Assembly: GCA_034432855.1 (NCBI GenBank)
Contig: DAOUBA010000103.1
Location: forward strand, 1 to 16,280
Reading direction: 5' to 3'
DNA length: 16,280 nucleotides
Origin: DAOUBA01 sp034432855
Lineage (GTDB): Bacteria; Chloroflexota; Anaerolineae; B4-G1
The stretch's first letter is position 1, and every line of letters starts with the position of its first letter. Made by a program: the position numbers and the translations under genes. This document shows, piece after piece, positions 14,395 to 16,280 of this stretch. The notes beneath the pieces were generated by a model. That model was given only the letters and a program-made list of their open reading frames with translations, ran no database searches and had not been told where the DNA came from.

Positions 14395-15786
14395 CTACTC
14401 CTCCACAGGCTCGGTATGAATCACCGCTCGCTCCATTCCGGGGATCTCCATCCGCAGCAGGGCTTCCAGTCGGGTACTGATGCGATGGGCCTCGCTCAGC
14501 GGCATCTCGCCGGGCAAGGCACAGTGTAGCGATACGAACCATCCCGATGTACTGCCCCGGCGCACCTGAATCTGATGACACCCGTCAGGTCGGACAGCCT
14601 CATCCATCAACTGCTGCACTGCCCGCACGACCCGGGATTCGTCCCAGGTAGAATCAGAGATTAGGCCCGAAGGTTCCAACGGCTCGATATGCGTGGTCAA
14701 CTCCATCAGGCGAGGAATCTCGGCGCGTGCCTGTGCCTCCAACGAGGAAGCCAGTTCATGCGCCTGACGCAACGGCAAAGCGCCGTCCGCTTCCAGGTGT
14801 ACTTCTACATAGTAGCCATCACCCACTTCATATGCCCATACGTCGTGGATTTGCATCCCGAGCTGGGTGGCCAACTGGCGAATGCGGGTATCCACCTCAT
14901 GCAATTCCCGTTTCTCGGGCATAGAGCCAGCCGGCTCGACGTGAACGGTCACGTCCTCCAGGTCGGGATGGCGTTCGTGCAGGCGGTACTGCACCTCGTG
15001 GGCGAGCGCGTGGGCCTGCTCGGTGCTCATGGTCATATCCACCTGGATATGCAGATCGGCGTACACGGCCCCACCGTGGCCGCGGCTGCGCACGCGGTGG
15101 CAGGAGAGCACACCCGGCGTCGCCAGGGCGATCTGCTCGACCTGATCGGGCGGCATCATCACCCCATCCAGCAGGACCGGCGACCCCTCGCGGATGATGT
15201 CCATGCCGATCTTGGCGATGACCAGGGCCACCACCAGCGCCAGGATCGGATCGGCCAGCGGAAAACCCAGTTTCACGGCAATCAGGCCGCCCATCACGGA
15301 CAGCGAGACGAATACGTCGGCGCGGGTGTGCAGCGCGTCGGCCACCAAAAAGTCGCTGCCCAGCCGGCGGCCGGCACGCATCTCGTACCATACCACGCCC
15401 AGGTGAACGACGATGCTCACAGCAAGCGCGGCAAAACTCCAGATGTTGACCTCGGTCTGGATGAGTGCAGGATTACGGAGCCGCTCGACGGCGCTCTTGA
15501 TCAACTCCCAGGTCGTCAGGAAGAGCAAGCCGGCGACGATCAGCGCCGTCATCGTTTCGGCCTTGCGATGCCCATAGGGATGTCCTTTGTCGGCAGGGCG
15601 GGCGGCCAGATAGACGCCCACCAGGCCGATCGCGTTCGAGGCGGAATCGAAGGCCGAATCGAAGCCGTCGGCGATCAGGCTGAGGGAGCCGGTCAGATAA
15701 CCAACGACCAACTTGGCCACAGTGGCGATCAGATTGAGTCCCATGGTGACCCAAAGGACGCGCCGGATCGCGCGAAAGGTATCCAC
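14395..15786 (-). CDS. Cation diffusion facilitator with three C-terminal cytoplasmic repeats
   Basis: A 463-residue CDF transporter, which exports divalent metals such as Zn2+, Fe2+ or Mn2+ in exchange for protons. The membrane part (about residues 1-200) has the metal-site residues D43-x3-D47 (DSAFD, second helix) and H153-x3-D157 (HTRAD, fifth helix), the same arrangement as the zinc site of YiiP. PYGHRKAET follows the second helix. A typical CDF then has one dimerisation domain of about 80 residues. Here three consecutive segments of this type are visible: about 210-284 (ending VHVEPAG), 290-370 (ending THIEPLE) and 382-463 (ending IHTEPVEE), each with an L-x-x-AH-x-[IL] helix. The GTG at 15786 is fixed by AGGAGG 5 bases upstream. 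A promoter is at 15842-15870. Confidence 0.92.
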   Translation of the reverse strand: MDTFRAIRRVLWVTMGLNLIATVAKLVVGYLTGSLSLIADGFDSAFDSASNAIGLVGVYLAARPADKGHPYGHRKAETMTALIVAGLLFLTTWELIKSAVERLRNPALIQTEVNIWSFAALAVSIVVHLGVVWYEMRAGRRLGSDFLVADALHTRADVFVSLSVMGGLIAVKLGFPLADPILALVVALVIAKIGMDIIREGSPVLLDGVMMPPDQVEQIALATPGVLSCHRVRSRGHGGAVYADLHIQVDMTMSTEQAHALAHEVQYRLHERHPDLEDVTVHVEPAGSMPEKRELHEVDTRIRQLATQLGMQIHDVWAYEVGDGYYVEVHLEADGALPLRQAHELASSLEAQARAEIPRLMELTTHIEPLEPSGLISDSTWDESRVVRAVQQLMDEAVRPDGCHQIQVRRGSTSGWFVSLHCALPGEMPLSEAHRISTRLEALLRMEIPGMERAVIHTEPVEE

Positions 15787-15841
15787 GAATTCCTCCTGTC
15801 CAATGTGTGCGGCGCGCTGAGCCCCGATATTATGCCAAGAC

Positions 15842-15870
15842 CTTATACACCTGTTCACCTGTTTTTGCAA
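15842..15870 (-). promoter_or_regulatory. Promoter of the CDF gene with a tandem repeat in its spacer
   Basis: On the minus strand TTGCAA (15870-15865) and TATAAG (15847-15842) are 17 bases apart. The spacer consists largely of two adjacent copies of the 8-base unit AACAGGTG (15863-15856 and 15855-15848). Direct repeats in this position are a plausible operator, for example for a metal-responsive repressor or activator. A further TATAAT-like segment lies near 15825-15835. Confidence 0.6.
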
Positions 15871-16061
15871 GCGCTGGTTCGATTTGCATTTTGACCACTC
15901 CCAGGGACGTAGGCAGACGCCGGCCAGTGTGTGGAGCCCAGCCAGAACTGCACCGACGTCAACGCCACGAACGCTACCCGGTTCTCCTTGTGTTCGACGT
16001 AGGCTGAACAGTTACTTTGTGGAAATGGCAGTCAGGTAATGCGGGACAGAAAGACAATCAC

Positions 16062-16125
16062 TTGGTGGATTGGTAAATTAGTGGTAAACTACCGACGTAT
16101 CAACTACCAATTACCAATCTACCAA
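16062..16125. repeat. Imperfect inverted repeat upstream of the P-loop ATPase gene
   Basis: The left arm (16062-16086) and right arm (16105-16125) are near reverse complements, built from short TTGGTAGATTGGTAA-like units. They are separated by 18 bases. A weak promoter candidate (TTGGTG, 17 bases, TAAACT at 16085-16090) overlaps the left arm, so the hairpin or a bound protein could affect transcription. The repeat ends 17 bases before the ATG. Confidence 0.6.
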
Positions 16126-16141
16126 CCCATGGAGTGATAGG

Positions 16142-16280
16142 ATGACCCGCTTGAACAAACTCGCCATCAGCGGCAAGGGCGGCGTGGGCAAGACCACGCT
16201 TGCGGCGCTCTTGGCTCACATCTATGCCGAACAGGGCCGCAAGGTCATCGCCATTGACGCCGACCCCGCTGGCGGGCTGG
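16142..16280 (+). CDS. MinD/CooC-family P-loop ATPase (3'-truncated by window edge)
   Basis: Only the first 46 residues are visible. Close to the N-terminus is a deviant Walker A motif, KGGVGKTT, with the second signature lysine. It is preceded by KLAISG and followed by LAALLAHIYAEQGRKVIAIDADPAGGL. This is the start of a SIMIBI-class ATPase of the MinD/ParA/NifH type. The DADP-type strand is typical of CooC-like ATPases, which insert nickel into CO dehydrogenase, but the rest of the gene is needed to tell. The ATG is preceded by GGAGTG 5 bases upstream. It is divergent from the CDF transporter gene, which may or may not be a functional link through metals. Confidence 0.85.
   Translation, partial: MTRLNKLAISGKGGVGKTTLAALLAHIYAEQGRKVIAIDADPAGGL

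Larger units (their letters stand above)
15787..16141. other. 355-base intergenic region between divergent genes
   Basis: It contains the CDF promoter on the left and a long inverted repeat on the right, described separately. The part between (about 15890-16060) shows no convincing gene. A 9-base direct repeat GACGTAGGC occurs near 15905 and again near 15997. A small open frame crosses the region but lacks a ribosome-binding site. Confidence 0.6.

Noticed and set aside
13562..14419. Long plus-strand open frame (285 codons) opposite the radical SAM gene
   Set aside because: The minus-strand protein has clear cluster and domain motifs; the antisense frame has none and follows from the GC-rich codon pattern.
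15876..15884. GGTTCGATT resembling a tRNA T-loop
   Set aside because: No matching acceptor, D or anticodon stems nearby.
14689..15894. Long plus-strand open frame (401 codons) opposite the CDF gene
   Set aside because: Composition is His/Gln/Arg-rich with no domain pattern; it mirrors the CDF codons and runs through its promoter.
15807..16007. Small plus-strand open frame (66 codons) in the right intergenic region
   Set aside because: No ribosome-binding site, it begins inside the opposing promoter region, and no family is recognisable.

Overview
The window looks like chromosomal DNA from a GC-rich bacterium, most probably a member of the Chloroflexota (an Anaerolineae-like lineage). This rests on gene content only. 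The window has a heliorhodopsin, a family known mainly from monoderm microbes. It has a four-cysteine (zinc-type) ribosomal protein L31 carrying an extra C-terminal domain. It also has the paired radical-SAM/DUF2344 genes beside rplU-rpmA. G/C-rich palindromic repeats are scattered between genes and, in one case, inside a gene. No IS element, CRISPR array, tRNA or rRNA was found.

Left part (1-5819). The window opens inside a heliorhodopsin gene that still carries its retinal-binding lysine. It is followed by two hairpin repeats and a two-gene unit: a DUF72/YecE protein whose 3' end overlaps an M32 (Taq-type) metallocarboxypeptidase. Running towards these is a gene for a B12-binding-like protein of unknown function, which contains a translated palindromic repeat. 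Divergent from it, with a good sigma70-like promoter, is a D-Ala-D-Ala-ligase-like ATP-grasp enzyme.

Middle and right part (5870-15786). Everything is on the minus strand. Read in the direction of transcription it runs: CDF metal transporter with three C-terminal cytoplasmic repeats; radical SAM protein; M29 aminopeptidase; DUF2344 protein; then a consensus promoter (TTGACA-16-TATAAT) driving rplU-rpmA-rpmE; a likely terminator; tdk and two tandem hpt paralogues (nucleotide salvage); and an FGGY-family xylulokinase-like gene. The L31 protein is a fusion to a domain that closely resembles the C-terminal domain of the RNA polymerase alpha subunit. This is the most unusual coding feature in the window.

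End (15787-16280). A 355-base gene-free stretch holds a promoter for the CDF gene with a tandem 8-bp repeat in its spacer, and an inverted repeat upstream of the start of a MinD/CooC-type P-loop ATPase that runs off the window.

No complete new multi-gene system is evident. The best leads are the L31-alphaCTD fusion, the palindromic repeat turned into coding sequence, the B12-domain protein with an altered cobalamin motif, the triple-domain CDF transporter and the heliorhodopsin. All family assignments are from reading the sequence; no database search was run.
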